Origin: Halobacillus aidingensis
GTDB taxonomy: Bacteria; Bacillota; Bacilli; Bacillales; Halobacillaceae
DNA: 64,000 bases
Assembly (NCBI RefSeq): GCF_900104185.1
Contig: NZ_FNIZ01000002.1
Span: forward strand, 172,511-236,510
Direction: 5' to 3'
Shown here: positions 8,258 to 15,936 of the stretch, one piece after another
How positions within the stretch are numbered: the first letter of the stretch is position 1
Layout: each line of letters starts with the position of its first letter
Made by a program: the position numbers and the translations under genes
Notes under the pieces: model-generated
What the model was told of the DNA's origin: nothing
The model's database searches: none
What the model saw: the letters and a program-made list of their open reading frames with translations, nothing else

Positions 8258-8737
8258 TTGAACAAAGAGGAAAACAAGCAGATCCTCTCCCTGGACATCC
8301 AGCCCTTACATGAAGCGGTTGAGGACGAAGCTAGAAATCTCATATTAGCGGGTTTTTTAGAGCGTTTTGGGTTCATTGATCATTCTCTCAATCCTGATCT
8401 GAAAGATATGATGGGTGCCTATAATAAGGAAGGAAATGGATTCTTTGTTGCTTTGGCTGAAGGTGAGCTTGTTGCGACAGGGGCCGTTACGAAGGAAGGT
8501 CATCGGGTGGGGAGAATTGAACGGATGTCGGTGAAGGGTACTTATAGAAGAAAGGGAATCGGGCAGAGGATGCTGGCGAAGCTTGAAGAAGCTGCTCGAT
8601 CCAGTAAGTATGAAAGACTTGTGTTGGAGACGAACAACAGTTGGGAAAGTGCGATACAGCTTTATACATCGAATGGCTATCACCTTGTTTCGGATGATGG
8701 TCAGCGTTATCATTTTGAAAAAACATTAGAGGTCTGA
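8258..8737 (+). CDS. GNAT family N-acetyltransferase
   Basis: 159 residues from a TTG start at 8258, preceded by GGAGAGGGGG at a good distance. The GNAT core is clear: RIERMSVKGTYRRKGIGQRM includes the RxxGxG acetyl-CoA loop, followed by LVLETNNSWESAIQLYTSNG and a final beta strand. Family members acetylate amines on metabolites, antibiotics or proteins; the substrate cannot be read from sequence. It starts 35 bases after the kinase-like gene, so the two are probably one transcript. Confidence 0.8.
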   Translation: MNKEENKQILSLDIQPLHEAVEDEARNLILAGFLERFGFIDHSLNPDLKDMMGAYNKEGNGFFVALAEGELVATGAVTKEGHRVGRIERMSVKGTYRRKGIGQRMLAKLEEAARSSKYERLVLETNNSWESAIQLYTSNGYHLVSDDGQRYHFEKTLEV

Positions 8738-8801
8738 GTTTGATAAGGAAGAATGGATGATGAAATGGACTGAATACCAATCATGTAAAGGGGAGAGGTC
8801 T

Positions 8802-9173
8802 TTGAAAACAGGGGATGTATACACTTGGAAGCGCACGTTTACGAATGAGGAAGTATTGGAGTTCGGTCGGATCTCCGGAGATCAGGGGAGACATCATGTA
8901 GAGCCTGATGAAGAGGGAAGGTTGATGGTCCAAGGCTTACTAACGGCGACCATCGGAACGAAGATCGGCGGCGATTTGCACTATATTGCAAGAGATATGG
9001 CCAATGAGTTTCTCCGCCCGGTTTTTACTGGAGATACGATTACCTGTGACGTGAGCTTGGAAAAGGTTGTTCAAGCGGATGGGCATAAGAAAGTGGAAAT
9101 GAAGTCTGTCTATCGCAATCAAAAAGGGAAAGAAGTGTTGATTGGTTCGAGTCACGGTATCATACGGGATTAA
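8802..9173 (+). CDS. MaoC-like hot-dog dehydratase
   Basis: 123 residues from a TTG start at 8802 with AAAGGGGAG in front; an ATG at 8757 would add 15 residues not usual for the family. SGDQGRHH holds the Asp and the His five residues later that form the catalytic pair of (R)-specific enoyl-CoA hydratases, and VQGLLTATIG and FLRPVFTGDT are typical MaoC strands. The likely reaction is hydration of an enoyl-thioester, but single-domain MaoC proteins also serve other acyl-CoA substrates. Last of three tandem genes, followed by a terminator. Confidence 0.75.
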   Translation: MKTGDVYTWKRTFTNEEVLEFGRISGDQGRHHVEPDEEGRLMVQGLLTATIGTKIGGDLHYIARDMANEFLRPVFTGDTITCDVSLEKVVQADGHKKVEMKSVYRNQKGKEVLIGSSHGIIRD

Positions 9174-9251
9174 AAATAAAAGCACATGGGAACCAGGCAA
9201 ATGTTTATTACTCTTGATCCTAGCTACCACTTCAAGGAATAATCAATATGG

Positions 9252-9283
9252 AAAAAGCCAACCCTTTTAGGGTTGGCTTTTTT
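9252..9283. terminator. Bidirectional terminator
   Basis: AAAAGCCAACCCT pairs with AGGGTTGGCTTTT around a 3-base loop, with A- and T-runs on the two sides. It serves the MaoC-like gene and the convergent DeoR-type gene. Confidence 0.88.
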
Positions 9284-9338
9284 GAGGTTCATTTTTCTCA
9301 AGAATAAAGATCCTGACTTAGACTTCGAAGATAAATGG

Positions 9339-10094
9339 TTATGCGTGATCAATAATGTCTATGCCTTGTTTTTCATATAAGCGTTTAATTTCTGGATGCA
9401 CATTTTCTGTGATTAAGTATGTTAAATGGTCGGTTGGACAGACAATATGATTGGAAACCGTATCTAACTTATCATTGGTCACCATACTTAACACTTCGGT
9501 GGAAATAGACGCCATTTTCCGTTTGATGAGTGCTTCTGACGAACGGGGGATGCTGATCCCTATTTCAGGATCTATGTTGTAAATTCCCATAATATAAAGA
9601 TCGGCCCTCATCGAATTCAAAGCTTCATAGGTGTCGATTCCTAAATTCACCATCGACTGTTTAAATAAGGTGCCTCCGATCATGATGACCTCAATATCAT
9701 TGTGGTTGGAAAGGGCCATCGCAATCGGAGGGCTGTTAGTAATGACGGTACCTTTTAAAGACAAAGGGAGCTGATGGACCAATTGTAAATTCGTTGTTCC
9801 TCCGTCAATCAACAGGACCATGTCATCTTCAATATATTGTAAGGCTTTGTTCGCTAGATTCGACTTCGTTTCATTGTAAATTTCCTGTCTTGTTGAAAAA
9901 TCCTGGACGGGGGGGCCTTTTCTCAACGCCCCGCTGTGAACTCTCTTGATCACTCCTTGGCTGTCCAATTCTTTCAAGTCTCTTCTAATCGTATCTTCTG
10001 AAACAGACAGCCGTCTGCTTAAGTCGCTGGCAATGACTTTGTGCTCTTCATTAACGATATCGATAATGGTTTGTTGGCGTTCTTGTTTAAGCAT
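9339..10094 (-). CDS. DeoR/GlpR-family transcriptional regulator
   Basis: 251 residues from the ATG at 10094, which has GAAGGAG upstream; the reading frame stays open further 5' but that part is the divergent promoter region. N-terminal winged helix with the DeoR signature (SRRLSVSEDTIRRDLKEL), then a sugar-phosphate-binding DeoRC domain (IDGGTTNLQLV, TNSPPIAMAL, MIGGTLFKQSMVNLG). These regulators sense a phosphorylated sugar. It is divergent from the hexitol operon starting at 10276, so it is the likely repressor of that operon, with the inverted repeat 10217-10264 as its likely operator. Confidence 0.88.
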   Translation of the reverse strand: MLKQERQQTIIDIVNEEHKVIASDLSRRLSVSEDTIRRDLKELDSQGVIKRVHSGALRKGPPVQDFSTRQEIYNETKSNLANKALQYIEDDMVLLIDGGTTNLQLVHQLPLSLKGTVITNSPPIAMALSNHNDIEVIMIGGTLFKQSMVNLGIDTYEALNSMRADLYIMGIYNIDPEIGISIPRSSEALIKRKMASISTEVLSMVTNDKLDTVSNHIVCPTDHLTYLITENVHPEIKRLYEKQGIDIIDHA

Positions 10095-10197
10095 ACACAA
10101 AAGACTCCTTCTCTTAATTTCTTCCAGTATATCACGGATTTTTCCTTTCATAAATCGAAAAACAGCATCAAAGTGCAAATAAAAGCAAAAACATGCA

Positions 10198-10264
10198 AGA
10201 AAACGCTTTACTTTTTCTTGTTTGTGCCTTATTATTTTGACAAAGGCGCATAAACACAAACAAG
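10198..10264 (+). promoter_or_regulatory. Hexitol operon promoter with cre-like site and inverted-repeat operator
   Basis: TTTACT (10207-10212), 17 bases, TATTAT (10230-10235) form a good sigma-A promoter. AGAAAACGCTTTAC (10198-10211) over the -35 matches the cre consensus except at three edge positions. CTTGTTTGTG (10217-10226) and CACAAACAAG (10255-10264) are exact complements; related half-sites GCATAAACA and GCACAAACA lie between and after. The repeats are the likely DeoR-type operator. Confidence 0.6.
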
Positions 10265-10275
10265 GAGGCACAAAC

Positions 10276-10986
10276 ATGCAACGAAATATTACAATTGCAC
10301 CGTCCATCATGTGTGCGGATCTCTGCAATCTTGAGAAAAGTGTCAGAGAAATAGAAGAAGCGGGCTTGGATACGTTACACATTGACATTATCGATGGAAC
10401 CTTCAGTCCAAGCATGCCCTTGGGAATCGAGACCATTGAACAACTAAGAAAAATAACGGATATGAAATTCGATGTTCATATTATGGCCAATACGAATGAA
10501 TTTTTCATACAAGAGATGCTGCGGATCGGGGTGGAACAAATCACCTTTCATGTGGAAACAAGTGTACACATAGACCGCTATATCAATTTAATCAAAAAGC
10601 ATGACACCAAAGTAGGAATCGCCCTGAACCCAGCCACTCCATTATCGGTACTGGATTATGTATTACCGCAAATAGACACGGTCCTTCTAATGCTGATCAA
10701 TCCTGGATTTGCAACAGATAAAGGAGAGAAGCAAGTGTCGTACGCTACGAAAAAAGTAGAGGATCTGGCTAGGTTGATCCGGTCCAAAGATTTGGATACG
10801 AAGATTGAAGTGGACGGCCGCGTGTCATTGAATACGATTCCGACACTGGTCAGAGCCGGGGCAGACATCTTAGTGGCTGGAAGCACGAGTTTGTTTGAAA
10901 AGAGCAATGGTTTGAAAGACAACAAAAAATTGATGGAATCACTGATACAAGAAGGATTGCATGAGGAGGTTGGAATCAATGGTTAA
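10276..10986 (+). CDS. Ribulose-/allulose-phosphate 3-epimerase family protein
   Basis: 236 residues from the ATG at 10276 after CAAGGAGG. TIM-barrel epimerase motifs are intact: APSIMCAD, HIDIIDG and DVHIM (metal-binding His and Asp), LMLINPGFA, EVDGRVS and the phosphate-binding AGSTSLF. Rpe interconverts ribulose-5-P and xylulose-5-P; AlsE-type relatives act on D-allulose-6-P. In an operon with a hexuloisomerase, a polyol-phosphate dehydrogenase and a PTS permease, an epimerase of a ketohexose-6-phosphate is the better guess than the pentose pathway enzyme. Overlaps the next gene by 8 bases. Confidence 0.82.
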   Translation: MQRNITIAPSIMCADLCNLEKSVREIEEAGLDTLHIDIIDGTFSPSMPLGIETIEQLRKITDMKFDVHIMANTNEFFIQEMLRIGVEQITFHVETSVHIDRYINLIKKHDTKVGIALNPATPLSVLDYVLPQIDTVLLMLINPGFATDKGEKQVSYATKKVEDLARLIRSKDLDTKIEVDGRVSLNTIPTLVRAGADILVAGSTSLFEKSNGLKDNKKLMESLIQEGLHEEVGING

Positions 10987-11539
10987 CTATAAGGAAGCAG
11001 CAGGGGTCATTACAAATGAAATCACATCCACATTAACCAACGTGGACAGCCAGGAGATTGAACGATTGATCGAGCAAATCAATCAAGCAGAAAAAGTATT
11101 CTTCGTAGGCGTAGGGCGGGTGCTTTTATCATTGCAATCAATCGCTAAACGATTAGCGCACCTCGGTGTTCAAACTTACGTCGTTGGCCAGATCACAGAA
11201 CCGGCCATGACGGAGAAGGACCTGCTGATCGTTGGATCTGGAAGCGGCGAAACAGCTTTTCCTCTCATCATTGCAAAAAAAGCGAAAGAACTAAACGCAA
11301 CGGTCGCTCATATCGGTACGAACCCAAATAGTTCGATGAGCCAATATGCAGATGTGTTCGTCCGTCTCCCAATAAGCTCCAATCCGGAGACAGTAGAAGA
11401 AGTACAATCCCAGCAGCCGATGAAGAGTCTATTTGAACAGAGTCTTCTACTACTGGGAGATACCATCGCGTTAATGATTGTAAAAAAAGAGAACATCGAA
11501 CTGCATTCGCTTTGGGAATACCATGCGAACTTAGAATAG
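10979..11539 (+). CDS. 6-phospho-3-hexuloisomerase-like SIS-domain protein
   Basis: 186 residues, the usual length of HxlB. Start ATG at 10979 with GAGGAGG nine bases upstream, inside the end of the epimerase gene. A single SIS domain: FFVGVGRVLLSLQSIAKRL, then LLIVGSGSGETAFPLIIAKK, then QPMKSLFEQSLLLLGDT. HxlB converts D-arabino-3-hexulose-6-P to fructose-6-P; no 3-hexulose-6-P synthase that matches the formaldehyde pathway is present here, so a ketohexose-phosphate made from the imported hexitol is the more likely substrate. Confidence 0.8.
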   Translation: MVNYKEAAGVITNEITSTLTNVDSQEIERLIEQINQAEKVFFVGVGRVLLSLQSIAKRLAHLGVQTYVVGQITEPAMTEKDLLIVGSGSGETAFPLIIAKKAKELNATVAHIGTNPNSSMSQYADVFVRLPISSNPETVEEVQSQQPMKSLFEQSLLLLGDTIALMIVKKENIELHSLWEYHANLE

Positions 11540-11558
11540 TAGAAGGATGCAAATCCAA

Positions 11559-11592
11559 GCCCCTTTGATATAGAAAGGAAGATCAGAGGGGC
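11559..11592 (+). other. Imperfect hairpin between hexuloisomerase and mtlD-like genes
   Basis: GCCCCTTTGAT and ATCAGAGGGGC pair at 10 of 11 positions. No T-run follows, so it is more likely an mRNA processing or stability element than a full terminator. Confidence 0.4.
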
Positions 11593-11688
11593 CGGTCAAG
11601 GGAACCTCAGGCAAGTCCCAATCTATGGAAAAGATTATTGGATAATTTGTAAAATTATACAAAAAGGGTTATTTTTCTTTTTTCTCTA

Positions 11689-11717
11689 TAGACGCTCTCC
11701 CATTGTCATATTATACT
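11689..11717 (+). promoter_or_regulatory. Candidate internal promoter before the mtlD-like gene
   Basis: TAGACG, 17 bases, TATACT, ending 63 bases before the mtlD-like start codon. It would allow mtlD-EIIA-EIICB to be made independently of the first two genes. Match by eye only. Confidence 0.4.
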
Positions 11718-11780
11718 GATTTTTATGGTTTATTGGCGTTTGGGCGAATGAAGAGAACCTGACTTAAAGGAGGTCCACAA

Positions 11781-12944
11781 ATGAAAGCGCTGCATTTTGG
11801 AGCGGGTAATATCGGGCGAGGTTTAATCGGATATCTCCTGAACAAGACGGAATATGAAATCTGCTTTGTGGATGCAGACCAACAGCTGGTTGAAAGCATC
11901 AACGACCGCAGACAGTATGTTATAGAATTGCTAGATGAAAATCACACGCAAGAAACCGTATCCCCTGTGAGAGCGTTGCATACAAGTGCTCAGAATGAGA
12001 TTATCGAAGCTATTTTAGAAGCGGATATCATCACGACATCTGTAGGAGCACAAAATCTTTCAAGAATTGCTCCTATCCTATCCAAAGGCCTTCTAACAAG
12101 AAAGCAACAGAGCAAACCTCCCATCAATGTGATGGCCAATGAGAATACAATCAATGCTTCTTCTCAATTGAAAGAGGAAGTGAAAAGTGTAGTTTCTGCA
12201 CATGATATGGAAGAAATCATGTCTTTTGTTGGATTTCCGAACTCGGCCATTGACCGTCTTTCTCTCTCTGAAAATAGGAGTGAAGGGGAAGTTGCTCTTG
12301 TAGAACCCTATTACGAATGGATCATCAACCGGTCGGAAATGGTGAATAAGGGTGTGCCTCCAATAAAAAACGCCACCTACGTGGATACGTTAAAACCCCA
12401 TATTGAGCGCAAATTATACATGGTGAACATGGGGCACGCAGCTACAGCGTACATGGCGCACTTGAAAGGCTATCCAACCATTCAGCGTGCATTGCAGGAT
12501 TCAAGCCTTGAGGAGTTCTTAAGAGCAACCCTTCAAGAGTCTGCCCGTTATTTCACTCACATCCACCACATGGACGAGCAGGAAATGGACGCGTTTATTG
12601 AAAAAACCGTCGATCGCTTCAAAAACGAAAATATCAGCGATGACATTTTACGAGTGGGAAGGTCACCGATCCGAAAGCTGGGGCCAGAGGAGCGGTTAAT
12701 CAAACCAGCTAAAGTTCTTTTTGATTTGGACCTGCCGATCGAAAACCTGACCACTGCGATAGCGGCCGCGTTTTTATTTGATAACCCCGAAGATGAGGAG
12801 TCTGTGACGCTTCAAAACTATATGGATGATCAAGGAATCGAACAGGCCATCACTCATTTCACTGAATTAAAAGAAGCCACGATGGTATCGAAGATCAAGA
12901 GTCAATATTTGCAATTGAAAAAAGAACAAGCTTTAAAAAGCTGA
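11781..12944 (+). CDS. mtlD: Mannitol-1-phosphate 5-dehydrogenase family protein
   Basis: 387 residues, start after AAAGGAGG. The N terminus MKALHFGAGNIGRGLIGYLL is the NAD-binding signature of MtlD, and NMGHAATAYMAHLKGYP and the C-terminal helical domain follow the family. MtlD oxidises mannitol-1-P to fructose-6-P in the cytosol. Because the operon also encodes an epimerase and a hexuloisomerase, which mannitol itself would not need, the true substrate may be another hexitol-6-phosphate such as allitol or altritol; that is inference. A 241-base gap separates it from the upstream gene. Confidence 0.85.
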   Translation: MKALHFGAGNIGRGLIGYLLNKTEYEICFVDADQQLVESINDRRQYVIELLDENHTQETVSPVRALHTSAQNEIIEAILEADIITTSVGAQNLSRIAPILSKGLLTRKQQSKPPINVMANENTINASSQLKEEVKSVVSAHDMEEIMSFVGFPNSAIDRLSLSENRSEGEVALVEPYYEWIINRSEMVNKGVPPIKNATYVDTLKPHIERKLYMVNMGHAATAYMAHLKGYPTIQRALQDSSLEEFLRATLQESARYFTHIHHMDEQEMDAFIEKTVDRFKNENISDDILRVGRSPIRKLGPEERLIKPAKVLFDLDLPIENLTTAIAAAFLFDNPEDEESVTLQNYMDDQGIEQAITHFTELKEATMVSKIKSQYLQLKKEQALKS

Positions 12945-12964
12945 TTAGAAAGGGTGCTGACTAT

Positions 12965-13402
12965 ATGCTAAGCGAACAATTGAAAGGTAATATTCATTTT
13001 TTGAAATCTGTAAACTCTTGGGAGGAAGCGATCACAGAATCGGCGGCTCCATTACTGGATGACGGTTCCATAACTCCTGAATATGTAGAGGATATGATTG
13101 AGAACGTTCACAAAAATGGACCGTATATCGTCATCGTTCCAGGAATCGCTATGCCTCATGCCAAAAATGAAGGCGGCGTTGTGAAGACAGGGATTTCGCT
13201 TTTGAAGTTAGAAGAGGCCGTGCCATTTCCTGAAAACAAAAAGGTCAATCTTCTGTTCACATTAGCTGCTGAAGATACTTCCGGTCATTTGGATTTGATC
13301 TCAGATTTGTCTTCTTTACTGATCGAAGATGAGGTGCGTGAAAAACTCGAACAAGCCAACAGTGAAGAGGAGATCCTGGACTTGCTTCAGACGGTCGAAT
13401 AA
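12965..13402 (+). CDS. PTS EIIA component (Fru/Mtl/ascorbate superfamily)
   Basis: 145 residues, single EIIA type-2 domain. The phosphorylated histidine is His65 in PGIAMPHAKNEGG. The surrounding GPYIVIVPGIAMPHA is closer to ascorbate-type EIIA (UlaC) than to mannitol MtlF, in which PHG is usual. It receives phosphate from HPr and passes it to the EIIB cysteine of the next gene. A 66-base gap follows before the EIICB gene. Confidence 0.85.
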   Translation: MLSEQLKGNIHFLKSVNSWEEAITESAAPLLDDGSITPEYVEDMIENVHKNGPYIVIVPGIAMPHAKNEGGVVKTGISLLKLEEAVPFPENKKVNLLFTLAAEDTSGHLDLISDLSSLLIEDEVREKLEQANSEEEILDLLQTVE

Positions 13403-13468
13403 GTCCGGTCTCCTGATCATCATAGGCAGCGACGATTATTATTAAAAAATTGGAAAGGGATGATTCAG

Positions 13469-14914
13469 ATGGCAAGTCCAGCTAAGGAAACGACGGATAG
13501 CAATGTAGTAGACATTAATCGTCCTTCTGCAAGGGCCAGAGTTCAAGCTTTCGGCGGCTTTTTAACCAATATGGTCCTGCCGAATATCGGCGCATTTATC
13601 GCCTGGGGTCTGTTGACCGCTTTGTTTATACCGACAGGATGGATTCCCAATGAGGAGCTTGCGCAAATTGTCGGTCCAGCCATTAAATTCTTGCTTCCTC
13701 TGCTTCTCGCGATCACCGGTGGTCGTATGGTCGGAGGTCAGCGTGGAGCTGTCATGGGGGCGATCGGGGCCATTGGTTTGATCGTCGGATCGGATATTCC
13801 GATGTTTTTAGGAGCGATGGTGATCGGTCCTTTGGGCGGCTTGATCATAAAGAAATTTGATCGCTTGGTTGAAAACAGAATTCCTGCCGGGTTTGAAATG
13901 ATCGTGAACAATTTCTCCCTCGGGATTCTAGGATTCCTGCTGATGATCGTATCGTTCTTCTTTATCGGTCCAGTGATCGAATCGGCGAACAATTTTGTAA
14001 CTACAGCTATCGAGGCTTTGGTGGCTACCGGCTTACTGCCTTTACTTTCTCTTATTAACGAACCAGCAAAAGTATTGTTTTTAAATAACGTGATCGACCA
14101 AGGGATTTATTACCCGCTCGGCATGCAGGCGGCGGCTGAAACAGGAAAGTCCATTTACTTTACTGTCGCGTCCAACCCTGGCCCAGGCCTTGGATTGCTG
14201 CTGGCGTTTACTTTCTTCGGGAAAAAGACGGCTCGACGAACAGCACCAGGTGCCATTATTATTCATTTCTTCGGCGGTATTCATGAACTATATTTCCCTT
14301 ACGTATTAATGAAACCCCTTACAATTATTGGGATGATCGCAGGGGGCGCGACAGGGATCGGCGTGTTCAGTTTGTTTGATGCAGGACTCGTCGCAGGTCC
14401 AAGTCCCGGCTCGATCTTTGCCTATCTAGGACTGACTCCTAAAGGAAGCTTTATCGGTATTATCGCCGGCGTACTGGCTGCCGCGGCTGTAACCTTCTTG
14501 ATCACATCGCTGATTTTAAAAATGGAGAAAAATAAAGATGAGGAAGAAGATGAGCTTTCCGATTCCATCGAAAAATCCAAAGCGATGAAACAACAAGGAA
14601 AACAAGTGGTGAACAGCAGTAAAAAAGATGAAAACATCGATAAAGTTTCCTTCGCTTGTGACGCTGGTGCAGGTAGTAGTGCATTAGGTGCCACGACGTT
14701 CAGAAAGAAACTGCAGAAGAGAGGAATCGACGGGATCGAAGTGAAACACTACAGAATTGAAGATGCCCCCCAAGATTCCAATATTATCGTCGTTCATAAA
14801 GATCTCTATGACCGAGCGAAACACGCTCATCAAGACAAAGAGATTATCACAATTGAAAACTATATTAGTGATCCCAACCTCGATGAATTGCTGGACAGGT
14901 TGGAAAATCGGTAA
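13469..14914 (+). CDS. Mannitol-type PTS EIICB permease
   Basis: 481 residues from the ATG at 13469, which is well placed after GGAAAGGG; the ATG three codons earlier almost touches that site. Residues about 20-355 are a mannitol-family EIIC with eight or so membrane segments and the substrate motif GGIHELYFPYVLM. After a charged linker (about 360-395) comes EIIB with its active cysteine in FACDAGAGSSALGA. It lacks a fused EIIA, which is the separate gene just upstream. Imports and phosphorylates a hexitol. Last gene of the operon. Confidence 0.9.
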   Translation: MASPAKETTDSNVVDINRPSARARVQAFGGFLTNMVLPNIGAFIAWGLLTALFIPTGWIPNEELAQIVGPAIKFLLPLLLAITGGRMVGGQRGAVMGAIGAIGLIVGSDIPMFLGAMVIGPLGGLIIKKFDRLVENRIPAGFEMIVNNFSLGILGFLLMIVSFFFIGPVIESANNFVTTAIEALVATGLLPLLSLINEPAKVLFLNNVIDQGIYYPLGMQAAAETGKSIYFTVASNPGPGLGLLLAFTFFGKKTARRTAPGAIIIHFFGGIHELYFPYVLMKPLTIIGMIAGGATGIGVFSLFDAGLVAGPSPGSIFAYLGLTPKGSFIGIIAGVLAAAAVTFLITSLILKMEKNKDEEEDELSDSIEKSKAMKQQGKQVVNSSKKDENIDKVSFACDAGAGSSALGATTFRKKLQKRGIDGIEVKHYRIEDAPQDSNIIVVHKDLYDRAKHAHQDKEIITIENYISDPNLDELLDRLENR

Positions 14915-14937
14915 GTGATTGTTTAACAAATCTTTTA

Positions 14938-14968
14938 AAGAAGGTTCTTTTAGGAACCTTCTTTTTTT
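14938..14968 (+). terminator. Terminator of the hexitol operon
   Basis: AAGAAGGTTC (14938-14947) pairs exactly with GAACCTTCTT (14954-14963), followed by a T-run. Confidence 0.9.
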
Positions 14969-15059
14969 GGTTCCATCTCATTGTAATCATAAAAATGGTC
15001 TCTTTTCTTTTTGCAATCACTGATAATGAAAACAGTTGTGTCATATTTATCTTGAAACT

Positions 15060-15111
15060 GAGTCTTCAACAAAAGGGCAGGTTAGTTGAAGACTCGATTT
15101 CGAGATAATAG
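15060..15111. repeat. Dispersed repeat, copy 1, with 11-bp inverted repeat
   Basis: GAGTCTTCAAC (15060-15070) and GTTGAAGACTC (15085-15095) are exact complements. The right half, 15079-15111, recurs at 17526-17558 with 29 of 33 identical bases. The two copies bracket the XRE-cupin/EamA pair and a set of decayed genes. The rest of the 348-base gap (14915-15262) holds the terminator and nothing else I can identify. Confidence 0.6.
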
Positions 15112-15262
15112 CCAGATTTGAAACAATAATGGTAATTTCAAATACGTTTAAGTATTTTCAAAGGTATATTTTTTTTGATGATCTTATTGTAAATGGTAAC
15201 ACGCTTTGACAGTTATTCGATCTCAACAAAGGAGAATAACGCTGCCGAATCGGCAGCTTTTT

Positions 15263-15844
15263 CTATGCCTGCGTATAGATCATCACGAAATGTAGAACGG
15301 CCCCAACTGAGTCTGGATTGATATAAGCATGATCTTGATCAGCCTGAAACTTGATCGAATCATAAAGTTCTAGCTCATAGATCTCATCCTGGACCCTTAC
15401 GTTCACACGTCCTTCCATCACAGTGATGTACTCGATCACACCTTGCTGATGGGCATTTGCACTGTACTCGCTGAGCGGCTCAAGAAACGCTCGATGCGTT
15501 TCTAATGAACCGTACCCCTTCATGTTGAACATCGGTTCCAGGACTAAAGATTCATTTGCGCTAAGTACTTTCTGCCCTTCGTGTTTCTTCGATATTACCA
15601 CGTCTTGTTTTTCAGCGAGCAGCGATGAAATTGGAATCGCGAGGCCATTTGCAATCTTCCAGATAATCGTTAACGATGGATTCGCTTCTCCTCTTTCAAT
15701 TTTCCCTAACGTTAGATTGCTAACATCCGTTCGTTCTGCTAGATCTGATAACGAAAGGTTTCGTTCCTTCCTAATCGATCGTAGCGTTGCACCGACTTGC
15801 TTCGATAATTTCTCGGGATCTTCCCAGTTATTTTTTCCACTCAT
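15263..15844 (-). CDS. XRE-family regulator with cupin domain
   Basis: 193 residues. N-terminal helix-turn-helix (VGATLRSIRKERNLSLSDLA, then NLTLGKIERGEANPS) and a C-terminal cupin (residues about 115-190, including EYITVMEGRVNVRVQDE). Such proteins usually repress a neighbouring transporter or catabolic gene and sense a small ligand in the cupin. Start ATG at 15844 with GGAGAGGG upstream. Divergent from the EamA transporter gene with a 92-base AT-rich gap, so it probably controls that gene. Confidence 0.85.
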   Translation of the reverse strand: MSGKNNWEDPEKLSKQVGATLRSIRKERNLSLSDLAERTDVSNLTLGKIERGEANPSLTIIWKIANGLAIPISSLLAEKQDVVISKKHEGQKVLSANESLVLEPMFNMKGYGSLETHRAFLEPLSEYSANAHQQGVIEYITVMEGRVNVRVQDEIYELELYDSIKFQADQDHAYINPDSVGAVLHFVMIYTQA

Positions 15845-15867
15845 ACGATACCCTCTCCATAAAAAAT

Positions 15868-15896
15868 TTTACATTTCACTACATATAATATAATAT
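15868..15896 (+). promoter_or_regulatory. Promoter of the EamA-type transporter
   Basis: TTTACA (15868-15873), a 17-base spacer and TAATAT (15891-15896). The overlapping AT-rich direct and inverted TATA-type repeats between the divergent genes are a plausible operator for the XRE-cupin protein. Confidence 0.6.
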
Positions 15897-15936
15897 ACAT
15901 ATTATTAACTATACTATACAGAAAAGAGCGATTTTA

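Noticed and set aside
10979-11539. Formaldehyde-fixing ribulose monophosphate pathway (hxlAB)
   Set aside because: The upstream gene is an Rpe-type epimerase with its His/Asp metal set rather than 3-hexulose-6-P synthase, and the operon is built around a hexitol PTS.
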